Source: Breviolum minutum Mf 1.05b.01
Lineage: Eukaryota; Sar; Dinophyceae; Suessiales; Symbiodiniaceae
Assembly: GCA_000507305.1 (NCBI GenBank)
Contig: DF239048.1
Location: 261,057 to 325,056, forward strand
Direction: 5' to 3'
DNA: 64,000 bases
Shown here in pieces: positions 38,487 to 59,900 of the stretch (position 1 is the first letter of the stretch; every line of letters begins with the position of its first letter). Both the position numbers and the translations under genes were made by a program. The notes beneath the pieces were generated by a model. That model did not search any database and was not told the DNA's origin. It worked only from the letters and a program-made list of their open reading frames with translations.

Positions 38487-41066
38487 TCAGCCATGGCCCC
38501 TGGCTTTACGTCCACCCCCTTCCACTACTCCAGGATTTCCCAACTCCGTGTCGTCTTGAGAACCGGCAAATACACCTGCCACATCTCTGCGGGCCATTTG
38601 ACCCGAAGTGTCTGGAGCAACTTGTGATGGATGTTTGTGCATATACATTTAAAAATGCATCTAGAATACAAACTGCTGACAAAAGTCAAAATCTGCCAAT
38701 GGAATTTACAAATTGCTTCTTGAGGTTCCTCATTCAAACTGAACACATTCCTTAAAATGATGAAACCCAAGGCAATGCAGCAAACTTGCCCAAGCCCCAG
38801 GATTGTAGCCTTCTGCTTCAACACCAAGGGGTCAGCACCTGTGCCAAAAACACAACACATAACACCTTGAGCCTTAGAACCTTCAGTCATCGTTGCCGGA
38901 TATAACCACACAATTCACCCAAAGTGCTGACAGCAGCATGATACATCATCATACATCATACATCATACATCATTTCACACCCCGAATATTGTCGCCAAAA
39001 ATCATGTGTTTTTCCTCCCATAAAACATATCATACGACCAGCGATTCGGGGAACAACTGATGCCTGAAATCCAACTGTTGGGCTTTGCTGCGGGCACGTG
39101 ACACGGAGATGTGGTGCTCCAAACCTGGCATTTACCAAACAGTGGCATATAAGAAACCCACAAGAAATAGGGTAGAATATGGCAGAATACAACTATACCA
39201 ACTACACCCAAATCTTTCTTGTTGTATTATTTGTATACTACAAATTGATGAATTGAATAGTTTGGACGTGTTTTGTGCCGACAATCAAAGGCCAAAATCA
39301 TCAAAACTCCAAAGACTTTTTTGAAAAAAAAACTAAAAGCTTGGTGCATACCATAGATCCCCATGGACCTCAGTCCGCTGAATCGAAGGCTTCCCCGAAA
39401 ACGGTCGCTTCCCCGAAATTGGCCTGGCAAAACGGATGAAATCATAGCCTGTTTGTTCAGATGTTGTAGGATGATTACAATGCCTTGGCAACTGACTTGC
39501 AAGTCTATGTCATGTTCCCAAAATTGACCTTTCCATGGCAAAGTCGCAATGTTTCTGCCAATCCCTGAAGGTTACTTCACAGAAGCATGACGAATGGCAT
39601 CATGAGAAACAGTGAAATTTGCATTTGTTGTTTAAAGTTTCTGTTCATCCCTCCGAAACAAACCACATGAGAAATGCCATCCTGAATTGTACTTGAAAGC
39701 ATTGAAGCACTCCTCCGCACACGCACTGGAGAACCAGCGAGTGCGTGAAAACTCATCAATAATAGAAACAACGTGCATATTATGTAGTTAGTACAGTAAG
39801 CCACATGGAGGTATCAGCGTGAAACCCGTTTACCAAATGCCGGATGGACCTGCTAGGCATTGAGCGATTCCTCTCCATGATCTATCTGTAGTGCTCGAAG
39901 AAACCCCTGTGGCGCAAGGCTTAAAAGCTGAAAAATAGCATGTCTGCACAGAGGGCAACCGTGCCTCAATATCACATCTACAGTCTATAGTTTGATTTTG
40001 CACGTTGTCTTACTTACTTCTGCACTCCAGGTAAGGAGAGGAGCTGTGGAGCTGTCTCTCTTTCTCTTCTCAAGACTTTCTAAAGACCACAATCTGATGC
40101 TATTCATGTCTTAGATCAACAAATGAGCAAAGACCTTATAATAGCTCCGAACAAACGAACTTCCCCAACCCCTAAATCCTCAACACTCCCCTTCAAGCAT
40201 GCCGCATGGCAATCCATTTGATCCCCTTCCCCTCAGGCCTTTCGTGTTGGCGCTGCTTTACAGGCCATGACACCGAATCTCCAAGCGTGGTCCCATTCCC
40301 ATGACCCTTCTGAGACTACAGCAGATTGTTAATGCTTCGGCTTCTTTTGATTCTTTCACAACAGTGAGTCAATTGTTGATTTACGTTATAGAATAGCATC
40401 TAACTTGCTCCCAGCCGGAACGCTATCTTGCTGGAGGCATCCTGTTTATGTCCGACAATTCCGCTACCTAGCCTTGGCGAAAAGATCATAGAATATGCGC
40501 AACTGCAACATGGAGAACTGCAAGCCACATGCTTCAATGAACTTCATACGTTCTAAAATCCTAAAGCCACACGGCCCACTTGACATACATTGACCACATA
40601 AATCCAATACAGTTGGACGTTATTGTCACCGTATTTTTGTTGATCCACCCCGACACTAAAACTAGAATGGATTTGAAGCTCTCAAGTCTCATGTGGTACG
40701 ACATAAGCAAACAGCGGCTGAGATATTCTGGCAAATGACTTGACTTGTGTTTCTTTCTTCCATTCTTCCTCACGATTCAAGAACTAATCCATGGGTCCAT
40801 GACCATCAAACCAGGTGGTCAAATGTGACCTGAGGCATCCGAACAGCAGCTGCTTCCAATTTCAACTGCTCTCTCACCTGCCCAATGGTGATGAAACACA
40901 ACTGCGGGGACACATATTTCTCCTGCAGCTCTGACAGATTGATGAGTTCCAGACCTTACATCTCAATGGGAAATCTGTGCTGTCATTCGGCGAGACCTCC
41001 TTGTTTGTTCCAGTCCTTGGAAGCGGCGCAGAAGAATTCCTCATTCATTGGAACCCAAGAACTCAT
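38487..41066 (-). CDS. Unrecognised gene, first two and last exons
   Basis: Exon 1 is 41066-41000 (starts MSSWVPMNEEFFCAASKDW) with a GA donor. Exon 2 is 40954-40878 (LSELQEKYVSPQLCFITIGQ) with a clear GTGAGA donor. The proposed last exon is 38575-38487, ending in frame with FAGSQDDTELGNPGVVEGG and a basic tail RKARGHG then TGA. A likely inner exon near 40312-40262 reads GHGNGTTLGDSVSWPVK in phase with exon 2. Exons between about 40.2 and 38.6 kb were not assembled, so this could be two genes. No family is recognised. It starts about 120 bp after the stop of the methyltransferase gene, so the intergenic space would be very short. Exon 1 is 67 nt and ends in phase 1, as do the first exons of the epimerase and of the small cysteine-rich gene. 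Confidence 0.45.
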
Positions 41067-41182
41067 CGAAGAACAATGGAAAGGATGTAGTGACATGTAG
41101 GGACAATATTGCCTTCACTATGGATTGATTTCAGAGCTCAAATGCATGCTTCAAACCAATCTGAACAAGCCAAATATAGTAA

Positions 41183-44100
41183 TTACAAGTCTTCCTTGAG
41201 TGCCTGCAGAAAGAGTTCTAGGGGATGATGCTCAACAAAGAGTATCAAATTAGCTTCGAATGGATAGGGCAAAAGCATTGACTCTGAAGCTGCCATTCCG
41301 ATCCCACCCAAGATCTTTTTTGGCATAGCCCACGTGTAGATGCTCCCAGTCATCATTGTTGCAAACAATTCCTCAAACTTGTTCCATCTTGGATCCATAT
41401 GATCCAAATGATGAAGGCGAAAAGGAATTGTTTCTAAGGCCCCAAAAACAAACAACAGGCCGACTCAAATTCTGCTCTTGCTTGGCTTCACTCGCCGATG
41501 CACCTGCCATTCAGGGTGGGAATCCTAAGGGCCTCTATATAGAAGTGTTGGAAATCCTAGGGGTCTCTAGAAATGTTGACATAACCTTCACCTATACCTA
41601 GTTGGCGGTTTCAACCCATCTGAAAAATATTAGTCAAATTGGAAATCTTCCCCAAATAGGGATGAAAATAAAAAATGTTTGAAACCACTCAGCTACTCAT
41701 GCAGTCTCGATTTATCGGACCATGTGAGATTCAACCCACGGTATATTATCATCAATCATAAGATTCTTCCATCCATCACCCAAAAATAAAGCGCGTGAAG
41801 ATCCACAACAGCCTGTTTGATTGGCCTTTGATTCTCCATAGTTGAAACTGTACGGTACGTCTGTGAGAATGTGATCAGAAATGGATTGGTCTAAACTGGT
41901 GGCGTTCCAGAGTGTACAGGGGCATCAGCCACCTGCAAACCCTTAAAAAAGTGAACTCTTCCAATTTTTCCATGGGTATGCATGGGTTTGTTTACCCGCT
42001 GCAGGATCAACAATTGCTTTGTGTTCAAGCTCCTTTAGATGCCCCATCACTGCCTGCTCACAACCACCAACCCAGCTTTGAGGTTTGTGACTCTGAGACT
42101 TGGTCTAAGTCTGGGATGGGTGGCTTTGACATTGCATGTATCAAGCTAGTCCTCCTTAGAATGCCCGGAACCCTGGTACATCCACACAGCAATGCTTTTT
42201 ATCCTCTTTGTGTCTTTCTTCTGTCTCGCTCTATTGCCCATGCGCCAAATCATGGGCGATCATGTAGCATGAGGAAAGCACATTGCAAAGGTACTCATCG
42301 ACGTCTTTGACTTTCAGCATTTCAGCTACTCCTGCAAACCATCCATCTTCAAAGGCTCCTTGAACTCCGCGTTTTTTCTGCTGCGAAGTGGATGGAATGG
42401 TTCTTCTCTCCTTCATTTTTTCTCATCCATGTGCTTTCTTAGGAAGTACGGTGACACAGGCTCAAAGGTGCACAAAGCTTCAAACTCAGGGCTTGCTGCC
42501 TGAGGGAGGCCACCAAAGACTTTGGAGCTTGGAATTTGAAAGTCGCTCAACATGCCAGTGCTATTGCCTTCGTGAAGACCATAAACATAAGGGCAAATCG
42601 CCTCAGCAAAACGTTTGCCCTGGGCATGAAAAAACCCCAGATGTGCCAGGGGACTGAATAGGTGGGTGTGGTGGCACAATCTTCTCCCAACCCCTTCGAA
42701 TTTAATTTTAAATAACTTTTCTATAAACATGTTCCAATTTCCACGTAATTTCATGGGTATTATTCATTATTATTCTGAAATTCTGGAGTTTCATTTGCCC
42801 TCTAACCCACAGCTTCCAAGGAGCACGCAACTCAGCTACCAGGTTCACAAGTTCTTCATCAGACCTTGGGTCTCCTAGTAGGAAATCAACTTGGATGAAG
42901 GGGTCAAAATGTCGCCGTATATATCCGACTGTGAAGAAATTTTAGCAAAAAGACATGCACATTATTGCACACATATGCAAGCCAAGGATAGCCAGGGCAC
43001 CATTTTGTTGCTGTACTTTGATGATAACTTGCATTTTGTGCTATGTGTTCTCATATCATTGTCAAAGGAGTGTCAAAGGATGTTTTCAAATGTTGTCAGT
43101 TCGCCAAGTTTGGGGAACCTGCGGCGTTGCCAAGTGTTTTGATTCGTTCCAAGTGCTAAATCAAACATGAACTAATTGTCAGAAAACAAAGAAACAAAAG
43201 CCAGAAGCCGTCGAATACAGGTCAAAACACAGTATGGCACAGCCGTCTTTGACTTTCAGGAAAATCAAAAAAATATACTAAAGAATAATAAATCCCAGAA
43301 ATGTAGTGGGTCATGACATTGCGCAAGTGACGGGTGAAAAACCGTGTAGCAAGCAAAATTGTCCAGAAAATAAATCTTCGCCTCCAATCCCGAATTCATG
43401 AAGTCTATTCAGGACCATTTTTTTTTGAGACAGGGGTTTTTCAGACTTCGGGGTATACAATCTACTAGTATCATCCATAGTGTACTATTGAATCATCTAC
43501 ATCTATCTCTATATATATATATAATCATCTATAGTCTATAAATAATCATCTATATAGTCTACATATAGATCTAAAGATCATCCATAAAGATTTTGAGATC
43601 CATGATGTTGGATTCCAAGTTACAGGGCATGGGGATGTAGTGACACCATCACCACCGGTCGTGTTTGCTGTAAAAACTCGGCCATAGCTGGGATGATGTC
43701 GCGTTCACTCCCTTCCTGGCGGAACGATTGAAATCATGGCGTTTTCTACCCTTAACTTGGCATCTCCAGTCATGTGAAAATCAGTGGCATCCAAGTACAT
43801 TCATATGTCAATGTTTGCTTCCCAGGTCATACTATGACTGCAATCCCCTCTGCTAAAGCCCCAAACTTTGATGCGTTTTCCGTTTCATGTACAGCTGGTC
43901 CAAGTGTCAGCATCAATCTTCACAAAGGAAACCTGCTCCAGTTCTGGGAAGGCAAAACGGAGGTCATTGATGCCCAACATGGTTTCTACGGTGTAGGGAT
44001 GTCCATCCGGCATGCCGAGTTGGTCCTGGAGAGCTCGAATTCGCTGAAATTCGCGACGAGGGAAGTTCGGGGTGTCTTTTTCTGACGCTGAGGGAAAAAT

Positions 44101-45015
44101 TCAGCTTAGCAGTTAGCAGTGAAAATCACAACTATTCTACACTCTTACGGATTTTTTGATTTTTTTGGTGAATCCAGAGCATGCATTCGCATTCAATCTG
44201 CTTAGGGATTTCAAAAAGGTGACAGGCCCAAACTTACTGTGCTTGCTCTTTAAGGATATCAAATTGAGTCGAGACACTGCTGAGTCCCCACGATTAGTAA
44301 CAGGTACAAACCCACGCCGTGGCCCCAAGGCAGCTTGAAGCATAGAGAGGCGGCGCCGCCTGGCAATGGAAAAGTGATGAAAAATGTGCACTTGTGTGTT
44401 GCTACAGTGGCACCAAAGGACATTTTTCAATCTGGTTGCAAGATTGAGAAACATTGGTATCCATTCTGCCACGGCACCTCTCAGGGTTTTTGCCCACATG
44501 GAGCAACATTTCTTTGAATGCTGCCTCTGCAGGTTCCAAAACTATCACCTGCATGAGTCATGTGGCACAAATCATTGGGAAGCAATGGGGCGGTTTAGGG
44601 TTCTTGAGGTTGTGAATGACACCACAACTATGTTGGAACTGGTTTCTGTGAGCATCTTTCACAATCTAGAAGTTTTTTACCAGGCAAAGTCACAGTACAC
44701 CTGCAGACCTGCAACCCAGCCGTTTGTTGCGGAAGCCTTTCTTGCTACAGCGGCCAGCCATAAAGCTGTTGCACCAATCCACCCGCCGACATCTAAAACG
44801 ACCGAGTCTGGCCTGGTGATCATTTGGATGACCACTTTCCGCCAGAAAACAGGCAAAGTTTCCGATTTGATATGATTTGATGTATATTGGACCATGAATT
44901 TGTGGTGGTGATGGACATCCATCCCTTCTCCCAACACCTTTCATGCCTCACAAAGTGTCGAAAGACGCGGAAGGTCTCCGGCTCCCAGTCTGCGAAGTGT
45001 TTTTCCAACCAAAAC
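41183..45015 (-). CDS. FkbM-type SAM-dependent methyltransferase (N-terminus and some middle exons unresolved)
   Basis: Assembled exons: 45015-44947 (KHFADWEPETFRVFRHFV), 44812-44737, 44548-44508, 44359-44281, 44025-43912, 43715-43624 and one starting at 42864 (SDEELVNLVAELRAPWKLW). Motif I of a SAM fold is plain in SVVLDVGGWIGATALWLAAV, followed by VIVLEPAEAAF (acidic end of the second strand), TNRGDS, and VKID joined to EGSERDIIPAM with VVMVSLHPHAL. That order is typical of FkbM-family methyltransferases; the acceptor substrate is unknown. An exon may be missing between 44508 and 44359, where family members have an NLxLNP-like segment. The 3' end at 41183 rests on an open frame ending HHPLELFLQALKEDL then TAA, which I place here by position and coding character only. 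Upstream of 45015 I could not find the start. Introns begin GC in four of five clear cases. Confidence 0.75.
41608..41687 (+). repeat. Dispersed repeat with palindromic ends, copy 2
   Basis: GGTTTCAACCCATCTGAAAA at the left and TGTTTGAAACC at the right, with GGGATGAAA inside as in copy 1. Confidence 0.55.
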
Positions 45016-46415
45016 CTGCTGGTTTCGAATCTGTGACGTCATTGTTGGTAGTTTACATTCTAAAGACATGTTGGCAAATAAAAAGGAACTATGGCAAGTG
45101 TCATGATGACCACGCAAGAGAAATGGACATCATCTTCCCGTATTCTCGCATTCGGAGCTGCCAAAAAGCACATTCCAGCAACAAGACTGAACCGGGGAGC
45201 CATGGGGTCAACCAAGCAACGCATTTCGTGCAAAGCTGTCATAGCAAATAGGTACTCCTGCCTGACGACATGTCACAAGTATCTGTGCAGGTTGCCCGGT
45301 CTACAAAGTCCAAAATTCAAACACAATCAAATACACAACATACCGGCTACAAAAATGCGTTGTCTAAAGTGCAGTCATGTATAATGTATCCATCAGATTC
45401 TTGATTGGATATGATTTGATCACATCTGTGCTTGGGTGATGCATGATGAATTATGAGTTGATCTCCTACTTGGCAATGGGGAAGGCCACAACCCTTGAAA
45501 CTCATCTGCTATCTCTGTTGGGCCTTCACAACGAAAGCCGTGTCGGAAGCGCATGGAAAAACCATGATTCCATGATGGCAAAACTGGCTGGCTCAAGGTG
45601 ATGAGATGCCTTCAAAAATCCAAATGGTTTCTTTATGCTTTCCTTGTTTCAAGCTTATAATGATTTCGGGAATTCTCTGGAAAATTTTGCCTCCCGATTT
45701 GTTAGGGAAATATATCATGCACTGCTCTCCTCCAACATCATGCCCCCTAAGATTCTATTGACTCATCTCTCATTGGAAGAGCTCCCGTGCAATGGACCAT
45801 TTGTTCTGGAAACCGAATGTGGATATGCCGCAGAGTATTCAATTCAATTGCATTCAACACTTCAATAGTAGTAGCCACGTCCATTGTTGTCTCCAAGGTG
45901 GCTTTCCTAGTTACGTTCAGGGAAGCATCCTGAGCCAATGCATCCTTCCAGCATCGACCATGTGAGCAAAGCACTTCGGTGTCACTTCAGCTTTCGCGAT
46001 TCACTCCTTTACATCCTAAAATCACTTGCACAGAACCCATACAAGACATGGGGTACCGCTCTATCCCCCTTTTTTCCCGCATTCAAATACCTTGGCGGCA
46101 TCTTTGGCCGCATTGGCCATCAACTGATGGCCATGCCAATGGCATCCAATGGCTACTAAAACTAGGAGATACTAAAACGGAAGCCACAAAAGGTTCGCGA
46201 TGCTTCACGCAGCTTCTCCGCGAGCACCATGAGGATCTATGGTGGTGGCCAGTGCTTGGCCAGCATGTCAGCATTTTTCCATGTGTTTGCATCTTGAAGA
46301 TGTCCTCCTTCAGCTTATTGAGATCCGAAGTCCTTCTGCCATTCCAAATATCCTTGGTTTCGAAACCCGGGAAAAATACCCCTGCTGAGTCATGAGCCGG
46401 CATTTTAGCAACCCT
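45016..46415. other. Spacer or unresolved 5' part of the methyltransferase gene
   Basis: It lies between the katanin-like stop and the first methyltransferase exon I could place. Minus-strand frames at 45.24-45.09 kb and 45.87-45.75 kb could be N-terminal exons, but no start or splice chain was convincing. Confidence 0.25.
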
Positions 46416-53997
<7,582 letters not shown>

Positions 53998-54761
53998 CTG
54001 GGCAAAACGGGAGGATTTCCCCGATTTATGGGAAGGGAGTCCATATCATCCCAATTTTTTGGAAAAGGAAAATCTGCAAAAGTGTTTTTTGGGGAAGGGA
54101 TATGCTGGTTCCTCAGGAGGGTAGATTATTTTTTGTGCTACCATGTTGAATAAAAATACCTGTCACTGTTGTTGATCAAATCTCTTAAGCATGTCATCCA
54201 GCAAAAGACCGTGTGCAACATCGTAACATTCACAAAACCAAAACCACAGTCATAAGCACGAGAACCAAAACAAGAACAACAATCCACCGACCCAACAGCA
54301 ACAGCCATGTTGCCAGTAACTTTCCGCTCCACTCGAAGGTTTCTCACCATAGAGATTCCGCTCACAGAAAGACTCATGGTATCTCCGTTAAACTCTGCAA
54401 GCACCTGCCGCAATTTCCATGTGAATTCCGCTCAAAAGGCCACACACTCAGTTTCATGTGATAGGTGTCACGAGGTTTTGGTCAGCACAATGGTTCTTCG
54501 AAGTACCGAAACCATGACAACCCCAGCAACCAAAGCCAACCGTGAGATAGGTCTGCGGGCGAAGGATTGCGCCTTAGAAACAAGACCAATTTGATCATGA
54601 TCACCCCTTTCCCTCCTGACCCCAGTAACAATAAAACACAATTCAAAAATGTGAGATACAAATACAGTAATGATATACAGTATATGATATACCATTGTAA
54701 AATGTCAATGGGAATCAATGTCAACTTACGGTAGATATGTCTAGAAATTGTCAGGGGATAC

Positions 54762-54783
54762 ATCTCTCTCTCTCTCTCTCTCT
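54762..54783 (+). repeat. (TC)n microsatellite
   Basis: Uninterrupted TC run between the small cysteine-rich gene and the katanin-like gene. Confidence 0.8.
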
Positions 54784-54918
54784 ACCACCATCAGCACTCC
54801 AGCCAAAGGGGGTGGCATGTAGATACAATTTAAATGTTTAAACCAAAGAAGCAATGCGTCTACGTGCGTGCCACCATCTACCAGTACCGGCAGGAAAGTC
54901 CACTTTGAGATCTGCAGC

Positions 54919-56181
54919 TTAGCGACAGTTGGGCTGCACAAAAAGCGTCTGCACGGCGGCATTGCGCTTGTGGCATTCCACACGCACCTCTCGTGTATCG
55001 AAATTCAGCCGCACCGCACAGAAGTCACAGCCAGAAGACAAATCCGTCACGCTGGTGCAGTCCAACAAGATAAAGATCTGCTGCTCCGGAGTCCTAATCG
55101 TTGCAAGTCTGAAAAGTATCTGCAAGCCCCAAGTCTCCCCGGAAGTATTCTGAGTGATGGCGAACCTTACGATCTTACCCACGACTGTTTCTCTTGCCCA
55201 AATATGTTTCAGAATGTTATAGGGTTGAACATGTTGATATGACATTGACTCACATCATACACAAAAGATCATAGGAGAAGTTACCCTTCAAATTACTTGC
55301 AAAACACTCGTGTGGTCCTGGGTTGCCATTGAACAAAACAATGAATCTTGGATCATTGAACTTTGAGACCACGATCCGATCCCAAAACGATTCAAAGAAC
55401 CACCTCAAGGATCGGAATTTGCAAAGGAGTTGCTCTCCCAAGTTGACCAAACATATTCAGATGATTCCCAAAATCTATGGATTTCATCAAAGGTTACTTT
55501 TTTTCTCCTTTGGAAGCCATTGTGATCTCACACTAGTTCATGACGTATAATTTTCAGAAGGACCACTCGGTTCTGAATCCCCCCCCTCGTCATGACTGCG
55601 CTTCTGAGCGTCTGCTCTGATGGGACAGATTTAACCTCTGCAGTCAAGGTATAAATACCCTCCATCAAAAGGCGTCGTTCATCTGGGCTGCCGCCATAAC
55701 AGCAGCCAGAAAAACCCGCAGCTTTGGTCCCTTCCAAAATGAAGACGTTCTTCTCCTGGAACTGGCACCAACTGTCACAGAAAAAGATCCCACCCGTACC
55801 TGGAGTTATGGTGCCTTTTTGCTCAAGTAGATCTTGCCATGATCTGTGAGCTGTGTCCAGCCTGCTAACGTTGAAATGGCAAGATCCATTTCGGGGGGCA
55901 ACATTGGATGGAATTGAGTTGAGGCACATCTTTGGTATCAACTTGTTAGCTTTTCCAAAAGTCGCTGGCACAGCATCACTCAACCCTTCTTCGCTCTTGT
56001 TCAGCAAATGAGTCATTTTGACATAAACACCAGGAATGAGAAAAAGATCATATACATGTGGAACACATTAGGAATGTTAGAAGACACTTTTGAAACCTTC
56101 CCTTTTGCCCCTGCCTGGGCCGTAGTCCTCTTTCGAGGAACCCGAGGAACCACTGCCACTGGGTCGTGTGCGTTCAGCCAT
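54919..56181 (-). CDS. Small cysteine-rich protein of unknown family, 4 exons, 141 aa
   Basis: Exons 56181-56115, 55799-55646, 55165-55136 and 55093-54919 join in phase into one 142-codon frame ending TAA. Introns begin GC, GA and GA, and every acceptor is AG then G. I do not recognise the protein. It starts MAERTRPSGSGSSGSSKED, a low-complexity Ser/Gly leader. A compact body follows with segments such as FFCDSWCQFQEKNVFILEG, GFSGCCYGGSPDERRLL and SSGCDFCAVRLNFDTREV. There are nine cysteines, including one CC and one CxxC, and no predicted signal peptide or membrane segment. It lies between the epimerase (3' end 56904) and the katanin-like gene, on the same strand. The GC-rich third positions of the last exon support coding. 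The start Met is the only in-frame one near the first donor. No function is proposed. Confidence 0.7.
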
Positions 56182-56903
56182 GACTCGCTTGCGACTTCAT
56201 GGATATCTTCTGTGGCGGGTTGGGTTGAAGGTGGTGGGCTGTGGCGTTGCTATCATTGGAGTTACTACTTCATTGTTGTTGATGCATGCCAGGTAAAAAC
56301 TGCTGTTTGTGCAGTTTGACACCCAAGATCCACAAGGATCTTAACCCATTCTGTGGGATTGTTTTTGTGTTCCTGTCGGGGTTAAAGCTGATGGCTGCAG
56401 AAGACAGAACCTAGAACCCAAAGGGTTCCTGGGACCATCCAGCTGTCTTAAAAATCCAAAGGCCCCAAGAAAATATTTTTAGAAAATACAAATGTTCTAA
56501 AATTGGGTGATCGTATGGTGATGGTTTAGATTCTCCAAGTGCATGCAAGGGCAAGGACGTTGTGCAGCTAATATGTGGCGTGGAAAGGCATTCAGTGTTC
56601 CCCTTTTCTGCACGCCGCAGGACATAATTCTGCATCATCAAATGGTGCCAAGGGCAACCTGGCCAGGATGGAATGGAGGGAGTCATGATTTCTATTGATG
56701 TTTCAACCTGCTCGGAAACGGCATGTGGTCTGTCTGTCTTGTGTTATACTGACAAATTTCGATGTCCAAAAAGAATCACCATCCACAATCAACTGGTCAT
56801 TAGCCTTCATTGGTCATCATCCTTTGGCAGGCTGCATTCAAATGGACTAAATTGAGATGTAGTGAATCTCAAAATCTGCCGTTCCCTTGGCCCTGCAACG
56901 CAC
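56182..56903. other. Intergenic region between the epimerase and the small cysteine-rich gene
   Basis: About 0.7 kb separates the epimerase stop from the next ATG on the same strand. No coding exon, TATA-like element or inverted repeat stood out. A trans-splicing acceptor AG for the downstream gene should lie just above 56181, but several AG candidates exist. Confidence 0.35.
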
Positions 56904-59900
56904 TCAAGGCACCTGCTCCTTGATCCAAGGGATGACTTCTTCCAAAGCTTCCTCCAAAGAAGTTTTGCACTCAATGCCCAAGATTTCCTGGCAGTTGTGC
57001 AACTGAAGAAAATGAGCCTAGTTGACATCTCGCATTGATATGCCTATTGAAGTTACAAACCAAATGAAATGTTTAAAATCACAAACCGTCACTACAATTT
57101 TGCTACTTTCCTACGATGCACTGCACATTCTTTGCTCTGTCGAAAACTGCAGCTACATTTTGCCCAAGTTTTCTAGGCTGGCACGGCTAAAGGACCTGAA
57201 ATGCGCCCGGTGGATGCTGAATCCCTTCCGCCAGCTTCGCAAAGCTTGGGGCGTTGGCCATCGTTTCTCTCTTGGCGCATCATTCTGAAAGATCGTTCCG
57301 AATTGCACACCTAAACATCTTAAGGCAACACGAAAGATCTCCTTCAAGGGATAAACATATGCCAAGCTATGAAAGATGGCCTCTAAGAAATGGGTGTGGT
57401 AAAACTACTTCCCTTGCGCGTGGCATTTTTGCGAGGGCTAAATATTATATGCATTATAAAAATATATCAAATATACACAAAAGAAAAAAATATATATTAG
57501 TATATATAGGTCCCCGAAAATTGACATGGACAACAAAAATCCCCATACCATGATTTTTAGGATCCATGCTAGTTTTCGCGAGTGTACATGAGTTCTTGGT
57601 CTTTTACTCCATCCAACAGGTCTTCTTGAAATCGGTGGTTTCCGGCGACAAAATACGATAAATACAAGTTCTGGTCCTTCGCCTTCTCAACGCAAGGCAC
57701 GCGCATCTGCACATCATGCCTTACAATTTACAATTGGCCGCTGGATGTCAGTTTTCATGTCAGTGGATCAGTACCCTTACTGAGATCTTGTAGGCTTGAT
57801 GGGCCTCCGGTTGGATGAAAACAAAGATATTGTCCCAATACTCTAATCTCTGGTCATCTGCTGCTTTTGACCATCAATAGCGTAATTTGCCTACTCAACC
57901 AACTTCCTGGATTGCCTGGCATTTGGCTGTCAACGAAAAGCCTGCCTAGTTTGTCGCGCTATTTTATCGGAGGACTACAAGGACTGGACCCACCAACGAT
58001 CCGGTTGAGAGTGACAAAAAATGCCCACGCAGCAACGATAAAAACACAAATGTCTAGAGATTGAATCCATGTTACAACGCTGACAAAAATAAAACAGTAG
58101 CCTCTAAATACAAATCTCTGTGGAACTTCATCATCAATTTCGGGCGAATGAGGTCCAACCATCCAAGCATTCAAATCCAAGTAGATCTTGCTGACTCAAA
58201 AGAATTTAGGTTGCAAGACTGCCAACCTTAGGATCCTGATAAAAAAAATACACATTGCAAGAAGATCGTTTGCTTCAGCACCCTTCATCAATCATGTTTG
58301 GTACACTTGATGCTCATCTTGGGTACCTGCTGCAAGCAAGATGGGTTGCAAATGTCATTCTGGATCATCGTTGGTAGATTCGTGCTACTTTTCAGATCCT
58401 GCATGATCCAGGTTTTTATCCCTCTGATGAACGGGCAAGATGCTGAAAGGGTTCATCTGAGACATACTCAAAAGGCACCTTGGCTGCCATGGACAATCAT
58501 CAAAAACCGGGTCAACCAGCCATGTGAATTTTAACAAGAAGGACACCATTTTAAAACCCCCGGAAACCGGAAAACTCACATGTTTTTTTTCTGAAAAAAG
58601 AAATGACCATTTAAAAAAAGGACATGTTCATCTTCCAACCATCAATGTTCAAGGGCATATGTTAGTTTTCAGGGGTGGTATTTTGAACCTTTCTTCATCC
58701 CTCCTGGTACCAGTACTATCATTATATACTAAACTTCCATGGGTCCATCAGTAGCATCTTCTGCCTTGTCGAGACACATCTGGTCCATTGAGTCGCTTCC
58801 AAATGACTTCCGCCAACTCCAAGACCTTCGTTGGGACTGCCGTCCGTGTCTCCCAAAACCAAAAACTGCCAGCTGCAACCAGGTTTCTGTATGGCCAACA
58901 GCAGTAGAGATATTGAAGTCCTGCGATTTTTTTTCAGAAGAAATCTGACATGAGATAAGATTTCTGCCGAACTTTTGGATCAAAGGGGATTTTTTAATGG
59001 ATATACCGCCATGGACCCATGAACCCTCAGCCATAGCCCTCAGCCATGCTGAGGGCAAACCATCCTGGTTTTTGGAGCGTGGATCCATGATACACTTCAC
59101 AATGCCATTCGCCAAGTCTCCCGCCTCAAAGATCAAGGAATCGGAAACCAACGTCGCCACTGAAAAATCTGGGGGCTGGCTTTGTGACATTTGTGGTGGA
59201 AAGACATACAAACCTTGGGGATGCCCAACATTAGTCACTGTTCCGAAAATCGTTCCCGCATCCAGGGCACATAGGTGTAGTGTCGCTTCTGATTCCCGGC
59301 CCCCAAGATGTGCAGCCTCAACCCATGAAGTCATTATGGCTTGAGGTTTTGGCTTAAAAAACAACGGTGCTACCGCGTAGAAAAAGGCATGTGCAACAGA
59401 ATTCCGTTGGTCTAAACTCTACACTGGCAAAGGGTTTTGTAAGATGTTCCTGTAGCTGTGTGGTAATTGTCTGGTATGTTTCTTTTATTCAAAATCCTAA
59501 GTCACTCTCTGTGCAAGGCACTGTTCGTCAACTTTCAATCACTGGAACTTTCAGCTCTGTTTCTTCGTTTCGCCGGGACGGTACTTGACAGCTAGGAACG
59601 GTTTCTGGCCCTTCAGGATCTTCTGCACCAAATCGGGCACCACATGCGACATTGCCTCACAAGAATGGTCGGATGGCGAATGATTGAACTCCTTTGTGTT
59701 CATATCTTGGTTGGATGTAGTTGTGAGAAGAATTCATGAAATCGACCTTTCCAAAGAGTAAGAATTGATCAGAACTCCTGCCTTTGCCGATCTTCAAGCC
59801 ATGTCTCATGTCAAAGCTAGCAAAACATGTTTCCTGATATAAAGCACAATCATGCAGACTCATCACAACAACTTACAACAGCCACAACATGCCACAACTA

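Noticed and set aside
55250..55450. 66-aa minus-strand frame between exons of the small cysteine-rich gene
   Set aside because: No phase-compatible borders are needed there; the four exons join without it, so it is taken as intron.
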